Positions 43,719 through 51,939 of a stretch of DNA of 64,000 bases are shown here, piece by piece; positions within the stretch are counted from its first letter, which is position 1, and every line of letters starts with the position of its first letter. The translations under genes were made by a program, and so were the position numbers. This DNA is from Roseiarcus sp963813555 (lineage in GTDB: Bacteria; Pseudomonadota; Alphaproteobacteria; Rhizobiales; Beijerinckiaceae). A model generated the notes under the pieces. It was not told where the DNA came from. It ran no database searches and saw only the letters and a program-made list of their open reading frames with translations. The stretch covers positions 62,001 to 126,000 of the forward strand of contig CAWEZX010000011.1 of NCBI GenBank assembly GCA_963813555.1. Direction: 5' to 3'.

Positions 43719-44585
43719 ATGAGACTGGTGCGTTTTGCGACCAACGACACGCCGTCGAAACCGGGTCTGGTGATTGATGATACAATCCTTGCGCTCGGCG
43801 ATCTCCTTCCCGATGCGCCAACCGATACGATCAGCGTTATCGATCGCTGGGAAGAGATTAAGGGACCGCTTTCGAAACGCATTGCGGAGCGCGCGGCCTC
43901 TCCTGTTCGCAATGCGACCCTGCTTGCGCCGATTGAGCGTCCTGGCAAGATTCTCGCCATAGGGTTGAACTATGCGGACCACATTGCAGAAGCCAAAGAC
44001 GCCGGGGTGAAGATTCCGACCGAGCAGGTCTGGTTCTGCAAGCAACCGACTTCCGTGAACGCACCCTTTGGCGGAATACACAAACCTATCGTATCGGACC
44101 AACTCGACTACGAAGTGGAGCTCGTCGCCGTCATCGGCAAGAAGGGCCGTCGCATTCCGGCGGAGCGCGCCCGAGAATATGTGTTCGGCTATGCGGTCGG
44201 CAATGACGTCACCGTTCGCGATTGGCAGCAGAAAACCGCTCAATGGATGCTCGGAAAATCGTTCGATACGCACTGTCTGTTTGGTCCCAGCATTGTAACT
44301 GCCGATGAGGTCGGCGACCCTCACGTCCTTGGGTTGCGCTCCTTTGTCAACGGCGAGCTTCGTCAGAACTCGAATACCCGGCACTTGGTCTTCAACGTCT
44401 GGCAGCAGATCGCCGAGCTGTCGCAGGCAATGACCCTTGAGCCGGGGGATATCATTTTCACTGGAACGCCGGGCGGCGTTGGCTTCGCTTTCAAGCCGCC
44501 GAAACCATTAGTCGTCGGCGACAGCGTCAGATGCGAGGTCGACAAAATAGGCGCGATCGAGAACCGGGTCGTCGCCGAAGTCTGA
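43719..44585 (+). CDS. Fumarylacetoacetate hydrolase-family protein
   Basis: This 288-residue protein has the FAH fold: ILAIGLNYADHIAEAKDAGV, CKQPTSVNAPFGGIHKP, LDYEVELVAVIGKKGRRIPA (metal Glu residues), FGYAVGNDVTVRDWQQKTAQ and PGDIIFTGTPGGVGFAF. Such enzymes hydrolyse or isomerise acylpyruvates and hydroxymuconate-type products after ring cleavage. A good ribosome site (GGAAAGAGC) precedes ATG. Direct adjacency to the extradiol dioxygenase supports a role as the next step. Confidence 0.9.
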   Translation: MRLVRFATNDTPSKPGLVIDDTILALGDLLPDAPTDTISVIDRWEEIKGPLSKRIAERAASPVRNATLLAPIERPGKILAIGLNYADHIAEAKDAGVKIPTEQVWFCKQPTSVNAPFGGIHKPIVSDQLDYEVELVAVIGKKGRRIPAERAREYVFGYAVGNDVTVRDWQQKTAQWMLGKSFDTHCLFGPSIVTADEVGDPHVLGLRSFVNGELRQNSNTRHLVFNVWQQIAELSQAMTLEPGDIIFTGTPGGVGFAFKPPKPLVVGDSVRCEVDKIGAIENRVVAEV

Positions 44586-44722
44586 CATAAACGCGCGGCG
44601 TGGGGCCGGATCGGGGATCGATCGACTGGTGAGCGGAAGTCGAGCGTTTCAGCCTCCGCTTCGAAGGGCCGGCATGTCTGCGCACGATCGTTCTGCCTTT
44701 TGCATCATAAGGATCAACCACA

Positions 44723-45230
44723 ATGGCGACTGCGAAATCCGGAAAGGTAATCATCTCCTGCGCGATCACTGGCAGCATTCATACGCCGACGATGTCGGAT
44801 GCCCTGCCGATCACGCCCGATGAAATCGCCGCGCAAGCCATCGAGGCCGCCGAAGCAGGCGCCGCCATTCTGCATCTGCACGCCCGCGATCCGAAGGACG
44901 GCCGGCCAACCCCGGATCCCGCTGTTTACATGCAATTCCTGCCGCGCATCAAACAGGCGACCGATGCGATCGTAAACATCACGACCGGCGGAAGCGTCCA
45001 TATGACCCTCGAGGAGCGGCTCGCCGTGCCGCTGCTCGCCAAGCCCGAGATGTGCTCGCTGAACATGGGAACCATGAACTTCGGCATATTCCCGCTCGCG
45101 GATCGCTACACCTCCTGGAAGCATGACTGGGAGCACCCATACCTGCGAGCGAGCGATGATTTCATCTTCCGCAATACGTTTCGCGATATCGAGCGTACAC
45201 TGAAAACGCTTGGTGAAGAGCACGGCACGT
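44723..45230 (+). pseudogene. 3-keto-acid cleavage enzyme (BKACE/DUF849), cut by IS21
   Basis: The first ~169 codons are typical BKACE: KVIISCAITGSIHTPTMSDA, AAILHLHARDPKDGRPTPD (Zn-binding HxH), AIVNITTGGSVHMTLEER and ADRYTSWKHDWE. The IS21 left end (TGTAAGCGCCGG) begins near 45230, and the distal half is not found after the IS. BKACE enzymes condense a beta-keto acid with acetyl-CoA to give acetoacetate and a new CoA ester. Its position suggests a late step of the catabolic pathway that has now been lost. Confidence 0.8.
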
Positions 45231-45341
45231 GTAAGCGCCGGAGCAATAATCCCTCATTGAAGCGGCCGGATTTTCTGGTAGCTCCGGAGCAAAAGTCCGG
45301 CAGCAGATATCCCTTTGCGGTGGGTCTGCAGAGGGTGGGGG

Positions 45342-46841
45342 ATGAAGGGCGTGGAGCTTTATGGGCGCGTTCGCTACGCGGTTCAGATCGAGGGGTTGAG
45401 CCATCGCGCGGCGGCGCGACGGTTTGGAATCGACCCTCGCACGGTCGCCAAGATGATGAAGTTCACGGCGCCGCCGGGTTACGTGCGCACAAAGCCGCCG
45501 GCCAAGCCGAAGCTTGATCCGTTCATCCCGGTGATCGACCGGATTCTCTTCGACGACAAGTCGCGCCCGAGGAAACAGCAACATACGGCGAAGCGGATCT
45601 TCGAGCGATCTCCGGGACGAGTACGGCTTCACGGGCGGCCTGACGATTGTGAAGGATTACGTCGCCGGCTGGCGTCAGCGGGCTCAAGAGATGTTTGTGC
45701 CGCTGGAGCATCCGCCGGGACATGCCCAGGTCGACTTTGGCGAAGCCATCGGCGTCATCGGCGGCGTGGAGCGCAAGATCCACTTCTTCGCTTTTGACCT
45801 GCCGCGCTCGGACGCCTGCTTCGTGGTCGGCTACCCCGCCGAGACGACGGAAGCCTTCCGCGACGGCCACGTTCGGGCGTTCAGCTTCTTTGGCGGCGTT
45901 CCGCAGTCCATCCTTTATGACAACACCAAGATCGCCGTGGCTCGCATTCTTGGCGACGGGAAGCGGCAGCGGACGCGCGGTTTCGCCGAGTTGCAATCAC
46001 ACTACCTCTTCCGGGATCGATTTGGCCGGCCTGGCAAGGGCAACGACAAGGGCAAAGTCGAGGGGCTGGTCGGTTACGCGCGACGGAACTTCCTCGTTCC
46101 GCTTCCGGTCTTCGAGAGCTTCGAAGGGTTGAACGTCTATCTTGTGGAATGCTGCCGTCGCCGGATGGCGGACCGCTTGCGCGGCCATAACGAGACGATC
46201 GCCGAGAGATTGGAGCGCGATCTTGCCGCGTTCCAGAGGCCCCTGCCGCCAGCCTACGACGCCTGCGAGAAGGTCGCGACACGAGTCTCGTCTCTGTCGC
46301 TGGTTCGCTATCGGCTCAACGACTACTCGGTCCCGACGACGTACGGTCATCGCGACGTGCTTGTTCGCGGATATGTCCATGACGTGGCGATCTCATGCGG
46401 CGCGGAAGTGATTGCGCGTCATCCCCGTTCCTACGAGCGCCACGACTTCATATTCGATCCGCTGCACTACCTGGCGTTGATCGAACAGAAGATCAACGCG
46501 CTCGACCAGGCGGCGCCGCTGGCGGCTGGCGGTTGCCGGAAGAGTTCATGACACTCCGGCGTCTTCTGGAAGCCCGGATGGGCAAGCAGGGCAAGCGCGA
46601 GTTCGTGCAGGTTCTGCGGCTGATGGAAGTGTTCCCTCTCGACGACGTCGCCGCCGCGGCGCGCGACGCCATCGCGCGCGGAGCAATCGGCTTCGACGCC
46701 GTGAAGCACCTGATCCTGTGTCACATCGAACGGCGACCGCCGCGCCTCGACATGACGATCTATCCCTATCTGCCGCGGGCGCAGGTCACGATGACGTCGG
46801 CTAGAACTTACATGAGTTTACTGACGGGGGCGTCATCATGA
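45342..46841 (+). pseudogene. istA: IS21 istA transposase, two frameshifts
   Basis: The N-terminal HTH (MKGVELYGRVRYAVQIEGLS, AAARRFGIDPRTVAKMMKF) is followed by a shift at about 45605. The catalytic core (PPGHAQVDFGEAIGVIGGVE, GVPQSILYDNTKIAVARILG, NDKGKVEGLVGYARRNFLVP) is intact to about 46525, where a second shift leads to RRLLEARMGKQGKREFVQVL at the C-terminus. The DDE residues (VDFGEA, YDN, KGKVE) are all visible. Confidence 0.85.
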
Positions 46842-47171
46842 CCGATACGCCGCAACTTCTGCTCGGTCATCACCTGAAGGCGCTCAAGTTGCCGACGTTC
46901 TTGCGCGAGTATGAGAAGCTTGCTCGGCAATGCGCTGCCGAGGGTCTCGACCATGTCCGCTTTCTCCTGCGCCTCGTCGAACTGGAGCTGATCGATCGAG
47001 AGCGACGCATGGTGGAGCGTCGGATCAAGGAAGCGCGGTTCCCGGCGGTCAAGAGCCTCGACAGCTTCGACTTCGCGGCAATTCCTTCGCTCAACAAAAC
47101 CCTCGTCCTGGAACTCGCCCGTTCCGAGTACGCGACCCGCCGCGAAAACGTCATCGCGGTCGGCAACAGCG
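46838..47171 (+). pseudogene. istB: IS21 istB ATPase, 5' part
   Basis: The product starts MTDTPQLLLGHHLKALKLPT and continues through LIDRERRMVERRIKEARFP to NVIAVGNS, the first half of the Walker A loop. The inserted element begins within the AGC of the Ser codon, and the loop is completed (GTGKTHIALG) at 49766 on the other side. Confidence 0.85.
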
Positions 47172-47204
47172 ATCTCGCTTCATAATGCCCATCTCGCTAT
47201 CACG

Positions 47205-49277
47205 CTACAAAGCCAGTGTATTTTGACGCGGATCGTCAGACGGCGGACGTCGATGACGACGGATATCGGCGGCGTGCCTGACCTTCTCGTCTTCGAGGTC
47301 GCTTGCCCTGATCACCCAGGGCGCGCCTTTGCAAAGCTGATGGCCAGGAAGGACCTCCTCTTGGATCAGGCGCCGGACAGTCGCTTCGCTTACATTGAGG
47401 ATCGCGGCGGCCTCACCGAGTGTCACCTCTCCTCGCTCCGTGCGCTCGCCTTCCCGGTAAGGTGCGATATGACGGTGGTTGCGCAGGAAGCACACGCGTG
47501 AACGGGTCCAACCGTTGCCCTTGCCGGTCGTCTTGCCGGCTCTGTTGAGGACGGCTGCAATTGCCTGATCCGGCATCTGTCGCGCCAGCACGGACACGAG
47601 TTCGATCACATCGGCATCCGTACCCCACCGATGCTCGCCGACGCGGTTCTTGCGCACGCGCAAGGGCGTGTGGTCGCCGCCCTGCCATCGGATCACAAGA
47701 GTAAGCGCGTCGTCTTCGACGCGAACGACAATCTCCTCGATCAACGTGCGGATAATCCGCTTGCGGATTGCGGGCGTCGCACCCGGGCTGTCCCAGGCCC
47801 GCTCGACATCGGCGCCGAGTTCGAACAAACGTTGCCGTTCCGTGACGGTGAGCGAAGACTGTGGACCCGCTGCGAGCGTGTCGCGTTCGTCTTCAAGGCT
47901 ATGCACCGCGACCAGGCGCTCATTCCATCGATGCTCGAGTTCAGCTGCGACGAGGCGGTTGTCGGGATCGACGGCGTCGTACTGACGCCGCGCAAGGGCG
48001 GCCTCATAGTGGGCTTGCTCAAGGGCAAGATCGACCTGGCGCCGCTTCTCTGTGTTCTCGATTCGCCGCGCCTCCACAGCGCTGATCGCTGCTTCGACAC
48101 CGAGCGGTTGAAGGCGCTCGATCACCTCGGCGCCAACCGCGCGATCGATCCGCATGCCGCCGAACGATATGCATGGATCGCCGCCATGGTTGAGATGGCC
48201 TCCGCGACAATGGTAGCGCCCCGAACTCCCGTTCTCGCCGCTGTAGGCGACGTGGAGCTTTCGGCCGCAATGACCGCAGCGAAGAAGACCGGCAAGCAGG
48301 GCCTCTCCGCGTCGCACAGCGCCGCGGCTCATGAAACTCTGACCGTTGGCGTTGTCGCTGATCAGGCGCTGATTCCTCTCAAACTCGGGCCACGCAATAT
48401 ATCCATCATGATGATCGAGGATCAAAGCTTCCCAGACACTGCGGTCCTTGCGGAAGCCGCGCACGACCCGCTTGCGGCCGGATTCAATGGTGATGCGGCT
48501 GCCGGTGCGCCCGAACGCATAGGCGCCGGCGTAGATCGGGTTCGTCAGCATGTGGTGAAGCGTGTTGTAGACGGGCAGCTTCCAGGTGACGGTTCGCCCC
48601 TCGGCGCCATATCCGACTGCCGGCAGCGGCACGCGTTCCTGGCGCATCCAAAGATGAACCTGCCGAACCGTCTGCAGCTCGGCGAACTTGGTGAAGACGA
48701 GTCCGATCGCTTCCTGGACGCGCCGGTCCGGGTCCTTCTCGATCCGGTCGTGCCGCACCTTGAGGAACCCGACCGCGACGGTGAGGAAAAGCTCGCCGCG
48801 GCGAGCCTTCTGCTTCAGGGCCTCGAGCGAGCGCTGACGGAAGAGCGAGAGTTCCATCTCGCTCATTGTGCCCTTCATGCCAAGCAGAAGGCGATCGTTC
48901 GGGTGGCGGGAATCGTAGATGCCGTCCTCATCGATGATCAGCGTATCGACCAAGCCACAGAACTCCAGCAGAGTGTGCCAGTCTCGTCCGTTACGGGCGA
49001 GCCGCGACGCCTCGATCGAGACCACAGCGCCCACCCGTCCCTCGCAGATCGCGGCCAGCAGCTTCTCGAAGCCCGGCCGCGCGATCCCGGAACCGGACCG
49101 ACCGAGATCATCGTCGATCACTTCGACGGCGCCCCAACCAAGAGCGCGGGCTCGATCGGCGAGCGCATACTGACGCCGGCGGCTCTCGTGATTGTTGAGA
49201 ACCTGGTCGGTCGTCGACTGGCGCACATAGACGAACGCGCTGCGGGCCAAGTGCTCAGGCGTGATCTTGGTCATCAC
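47205..49277 (-). CDS. Large serine recombinase with zinc ribbon and C-terminal HTH
   Basis: This 690-residue protein has an N-terminal resolvase domain with nucleophile Ser21 (FVYVRQSTTDQ), Arg-rich SRLARNGRDWHTLLEFCG and LGMKGTMSEMELSLFRQRS. A recombinase domain follows (~residues 190-300), then a zinc ribbon (LLRCGHCGRK ... YHCRGG ... DPCISF) and a coiled coil (~residues 400-470). The extreme C-terminus (TLGEAAAILNVSEATVRRLI, KGAPWVIRASDLED) looks like an excisionase/MerR-type HTH, unusual for large serine recombinases. The gene is intact and overlaps the small upstream gene by 23 bp. It is presumed to integrate and perhaps excise the element. Confidence 0.9.
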   Translation of the reverse strand: MMTKITPEHLARSAFVYVRQSTTDQVLNNHESRRRQYALADRARALGWGAVEVIDDDLGRSGSGIARPGFEKLLAAICEGRVGAVVSIEASRLARNGRDWHTLLEFCGLVDTLIIDEDGIYDSRHPNDRLLLGMKGTMSEMELSLFRQRSLEALKQKARRGELFLTVAVGFLKVRHDRIEKDPDRRVQEAIGLVFTKFAELQTVRQVHLWMRQERVPLPAVGYGAEGRTVTWKLPVYNTLHHMLTNPIYAGAYAFGRTGSRITIESGRKRVVRGFRKDRSVWEALILDHHDGYIAWPEFERNQRLISDNANGQSFMSRGAVRRGEALLAGLLRCGHCGRKLHVAYSGENGSSGRYHCRGGHLNHGGDPCISFGGMRIDRAVGAEVIERLQPLGVEAAISAVEARRIENTEKRRQVDLALEQAHYEAALARRQYDAVDPDNRLVAAELEHRWNERLVAVHSLEDERDTLAAGPQSSLTVTERQRLFELGADVERAWDSPGATPAIRKRIIRTLIEEIVVRVEDDALTLVIRWQGGDHTPLRVRKNRVGEHRWGTDADVIELVSVLARQMPDQAIAAVLNRAGKTTGKGNGWTRSRVCFLRNHRHIAPYREGERTERGEVTLGEAAAILNVSEATVRRLIQEEVLPGHQLCKGAPWVIRASDLEDEKVRHAADIRRHRRPPSDDPRQNTLAL

Positions 49278-49449
49278 CGTCCTCCTCGCCGATCCGATCG
49301 TCCATCTCGGCCTGTATTCCCCGAGCGGCCGCTTCCGTCAGTAGAACCCGCAGCAATGGCGTGAGCGCCGTCCGGAGATGGGACGGAAGCTCTGGAGGCA
49401 TCGTTGCTTGTTCGAATAAATCTCTTTGGTTGCGTCGCTCGTTCGTCAT
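49255..49449 (-). CDS. Small acidic protein upstream of the recombinase
   Basis: This 64-residue product starts MTNERRNQRDLFEQATMPPE, has a hydrophobic helix-forming middle (LRTALTPLLRVLLTEAAARG) and ends DDRIGEEDGDDQDHA. It overlaps the recombinase start by 23 bases, so the two are probably translated together. It may be an accessory or regulatory subunit of the recombinase; this is inferred only from position. Confidence 0.6.
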   Translation of the reverse strand: MTNERRNQRDLFEQATMPPELPSHLRTALTPLLRVLLTEAAARGIQAEMDDRIGEEDGDDQDHA

Positions 49450-49740
49450 CTCCGGCTCCTCGCGTCGAGGGCGAATCCCCTCGCAACAAGATTAGGAGTG
49501 TGCCGACCAGGGCGTGGAGCTCAGCGAGCTTCTCGAGCGGTAGCCGCGGATGTTGAACGAGTTCGCACGAAGACCCATTCGTCTTGGTCATCCAGGCGGG
49601 CAGCAGCGCCAAGGTGCGATCGGGCTGCCGCACAATGAGGTGATCGGCGCTTGCATGCCGCCGGACGCCGACCACCGTGACGAAATCACCCGCGCGCGGA
49701 TGAAACCGATACGTGATCCGGACTTCAAACGCCGGACACC
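49450..49740 (-). CDS. DUF5372-like protein of the recombinase element
   Basis: The readable product is FEVRITYRFHPRAGDFVTVV, HLIVRQPDRTLALLPAWMT and HPRLPLEKLAELHALVGTLL. The pattern FHP..G....V..R......AWT..P and a C-terminal LAELVALV helix is that of DUF5372 proteins, often encoded beside serine recombinases. No ATG/GTG start is found at the 5' end (the first is GTG 49675), and the frame has no stop near 49450. The ends are uncertain, and the original start may have been lost at insertion. Confidence 0.5.
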
Positions 49741-49765
49741 CGGCAGTATGACGCTGGCTCGAGCG

Positions 49766-50272
49766 GAACCGGCAAGACGCACATCGCTCTCGGGATCGGT
49801 CTCGCGGCCTGCCAGAAAGGGCTATCGGTCGGGTTCTATACGGCCGCGGCCCTTGTTCATGAATTGCTGGAGGCTCGCGATGAGAAGCGGTTGCTTCGTC
49901 TGCAGCGGCAGGTCGCCGGATACAAGCTCCTGATCGTCGACGAGCCTGGATATGTCCCTCTCTCCCAGACCGGGGCCGAGCTGCTGTTCGAAATATTCAG
50001 CCAACGCTACGAGCGCGGTTCAACCATCGTCACTTCGAACGCCGTTCGACGAATGGACCAGCGTGTTCGGGTCAGAGCGTCTGACCGGCGCGCTGCTCGA
50101 TCGCCTCACTCATCACGTCCATATCCTGGAAATGAATGGTGATAGCTACAGGCTCAATCAGAGCCAGCGGCGCTCACGCCGCAACAACGCCAACACGCCC
50201 AAAGACGATGACCCCAACCTGACGCCCACCAAACAAGCCCGGGCTCGACGGCATTCTCGCCGGCATCATTGA
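49766..50272 (+). pseudogene. istB: IS21 istB ATPase, 3' part, frameshifted
   Basis: This continues Walker A (GTGKTHIALGIGLAACQKGL) and includes Walker B (GYKLLIVDEPGYVPLSQTGA) and SQRYERGSTIVTSN. A shift near 50045 is needed to reach PFDEWTSVFGSERLTGALLD and RLTHHVHILEMNGDSYRL. It belongs with 46838-47171. Confidence 0.85.
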
Positions 50273-50418
50273 TGCATCTTTGCTCCGGAAAGCGATGCAA
50301 TCTCGCTCCGGCGTTGACAGCGCACCGTGCGCCTCGACAGACCTGTGCGCCGCGATATCTCCCGGATCGAGAAATGATCCCGATCGCGCCAGCGTCGGAT
50401 CACGCTCAATAACTCCAT
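50266..50418 (-). pseudogene. Second IS21-family istA, N-terminal fragment
   Basis: The product is MELLSVIRRWRDRDHFSIRE then ISRRTGLSRRTVR, the resolvase-like HTH of a different IS21 subtype. It is cut at about 50270 where the first IS21 ends. Confidence 0.7.
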
Positions 50419-50469
50419 GTCGATCACTCCGATGCCCCCCGCGTAGGCCAAGGGGATAGGTTCGAACAT

Positions 50470-50523
50470 GGGTCAGTTCTCGGTGGAAAAACCCGTGGCG
50501 CCCGGGTCAGCTCTCAGTGGAAA
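50470..50523. repeat. Two 20-bp direct repeats of an IS21 left end
   Basis: GGGTCAGTTCTCGGTGGAAA (50470-50489) and GGGTCAGCTCTCAGTGGAAA (50504-50523) differ at two positions and are spaced 34 bp apart. IS21 ends carry multiple such transposase-binding repeats. They lie upstream of the istA fragment at 50418. Confidence 0.75.
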
Positions 50524-50638
50524 TCAACACCCCGGCCTCTGATTCGGTCGGAGTCCTGATGAATCATGTCTGATTCAGCCGAAGGCTGTGTGGACGAAAT
50601 TTCGACGGGTGATGTTTTTGGGATTCCTAAGCGCACGC

Positions 50639-50830
50639 TTAAGAAGCTGCGCCGCCTTCTGGCTTGGATCGACGCACTCTAAGGACTCGACTCTCACGTT
50701 GAAGTTGGGCACGCTCTGTCTTGCCGATCAAATCCTTGGTCGGCGATGGCGGCGTGTTGAGCGCACGACGAATACCAGCACTCATCCGCTGTGCGATCTC
50801 TTCGTCGCTCAGGACTTTATCGCCCATCAC
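50639..50830 (-). CDS. Small basic protein of unknown function
   Basis: This 63-residue product (MMGDKVLSDEEIAQRMSAGI, NTPPSPTKDLIGKTERAQLQ) looks like a small accessory-region protein seen near IS and toxin-antitoxin loci, but I cannot name its family. The downstream end runs to 50639 in clean sequence. No partner gene is obvious. Confidence 0.5.
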   Translation of the reverse strand: MMGDKVLSDEEIAQRMSAGIRRALNTPPSPTKDLIGKTERAQLQRESRVLRVRRSKPEGGAAS

Positions 50831-50875
50831 TTTTTCGATGTCTAAGTCTAATATAAGAAGCCAAAACCGGAAGGC

Positions 50876-51227
50876 TTGATCTCAGAAGGATTCTGGGATC
50901 GCCCGATACCACAAAAACGCGGAGATTCCAATACAACTGGGATTTTTGCAGCGATAGGTTACGCTCTTTCGGCATGGGAAAATGCCGAAGAAATGTTGAC
51001 GCGGCTTCCATATATTTTCTCCGAGACCAAGGACGCAAAGTCAGCCGACGCAATTCGCCGCATATTTGGATCTATATGCTTGGCAAATACCGATATACAG
51101 CGAACGATTCCAATGGAATTGGGAGAAAATTCGTTGATTTAGATAGAACAATATCAGAATACATCACTTCGATTAAAGAAGATCGACGGAATATTGCCAA
51201 CTATAAGAGAGGAGCTTATAAAAACTC
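50876..51227 (+). pseudogene. AT-rich hypothetical gene, truncated by IS5
   Basis: The start region reads ISEGFWDRPIPQKRGDSNTT and GYALSAWENAEEMLTRLPYI, then a frame change near 51120 gives FVDLDRTISEYITSIKEDRR. Composition is clearly more AT-rich than the surroundings, which suggests recent transfer. The 3' end stops at the IS5 terminus near 51228. Confidence 0.45.
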
Positions 51228-51939
51228 AGAGAGCCTGACTCAAAAGCCTACGCTCGGGCAAGGCGTCTGATTCCGAATTGGATTGCGGCCAAGGTTGCGA
51301 AGGCGGCGAGGGTGTCGGCGAGGTTCTCGTAGTCCTTGGCGAGACGACGGTTGCGGCCGAACCAGGAAAAGGTTCGCTCGCCGACCCATCGACGTGGCGG
51401 CGCAACGAAGCCTCTGATGTCGTCCGTCCGTTTGACGATTTGGATGCGGAGCCCAGGAGATTTGGCCACGGCGTCCTTGACCTGATGGGCATTGTAGCCG
51501 GAGTCGGCCCAAACGAGTTTAAGCCAGGGAAAGCGCTGGCGAATCTTGTCGAGCGCGAGGGTTGCGCCATCGCGGTCCTGTATGCCAGCGGAGTGGACGA
51601 TCACGCGCAGCGGCAAGCCCTCGACATCGACGAGGGCATGCAGCTTGCGACCCTTCGCCGTCTTTCCGGCGTCATAACCCACTGCGTCCGTTTCCCTCCG
51701 GCTCGCGGCTCCCCTTTTTCCGCGGCTTTCAGCGATTGGCTGGCGATGATCGCAGCGGTCGGGCTGGCCTCGCGGCCGAGCGCTTCGCGCAGCGCCATGT
51801 GAAGCTCCTCCCAGATGCGTTCCCACGCGCCTTCGCGCTGGAACTGGCGGAAGATAGTGTAGACCGTCGAGCGCGGCGGAAACGTGCTGTAGGTCCCAAC
51901 CATTCGTTGCGCGACCCAGCTTCGGCGTATTTTCACACT
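51228..51939 (-). pseudogene. IS5-family transposase, truncated and frameshifted
   Basis: The N-terminal piece (TYSTFPPRSTVYTIFRQFQR, EGAWERIWEELHMALREALG) and the catalytic piece (KTAKGRKLHALVDVEGLPLR, VWADSGYNAHQVKDAVAKS, RRWVGERTFSWFGRNRRLAK) are in different frames (shift near 51690). The left terminus is GAGCCTGACTCAAAAGCC near 51230. The N-terminus is cut at 51939 by IS1182. Confidence 0.82.

Larger units (their letters stand above)
47172..49765 (-). mobile_element. Three-gene serine-recombinase element inserted in istB
   Basis: Removing 47172-49765 rejoins istB perfectly through GNS/GTGKTH, so the boundaries are precise. The direct repeat left at the ends is AGCG (47168-47171 and 49762-49765). 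The element holds, reading leftward, a DUF5372-like gene, a small acidic gene and a 690-residue serine recombinase. It has no obvious inverted repeats, as expected for serine recombinase-driven insertion between short core sequences. Confidence 0.75.
45231..50278 (+). mobile_element. IS21-family element, split by a serine-recombinase element
   Basis: The left end TGTAAGCGCCGGAGC lies next to the BKACE fragment. istA and istB follow (TGA/ATG overlap at 46838). The region 47172-49765 is an inserted serine-recombinase element. The right end was not found: after istB (about 50272) the sequence passes directly into another IS21 type. The element is therefore incomplete and both its genes are broken. 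Confidence 0.8.

Noticed and set aside
47631..49364. 577-codon plus-strand frame
   Set aside because: It is fully antisense to the serine recombinase gene, which has clear catalytic and zinc-ribbon motifs.
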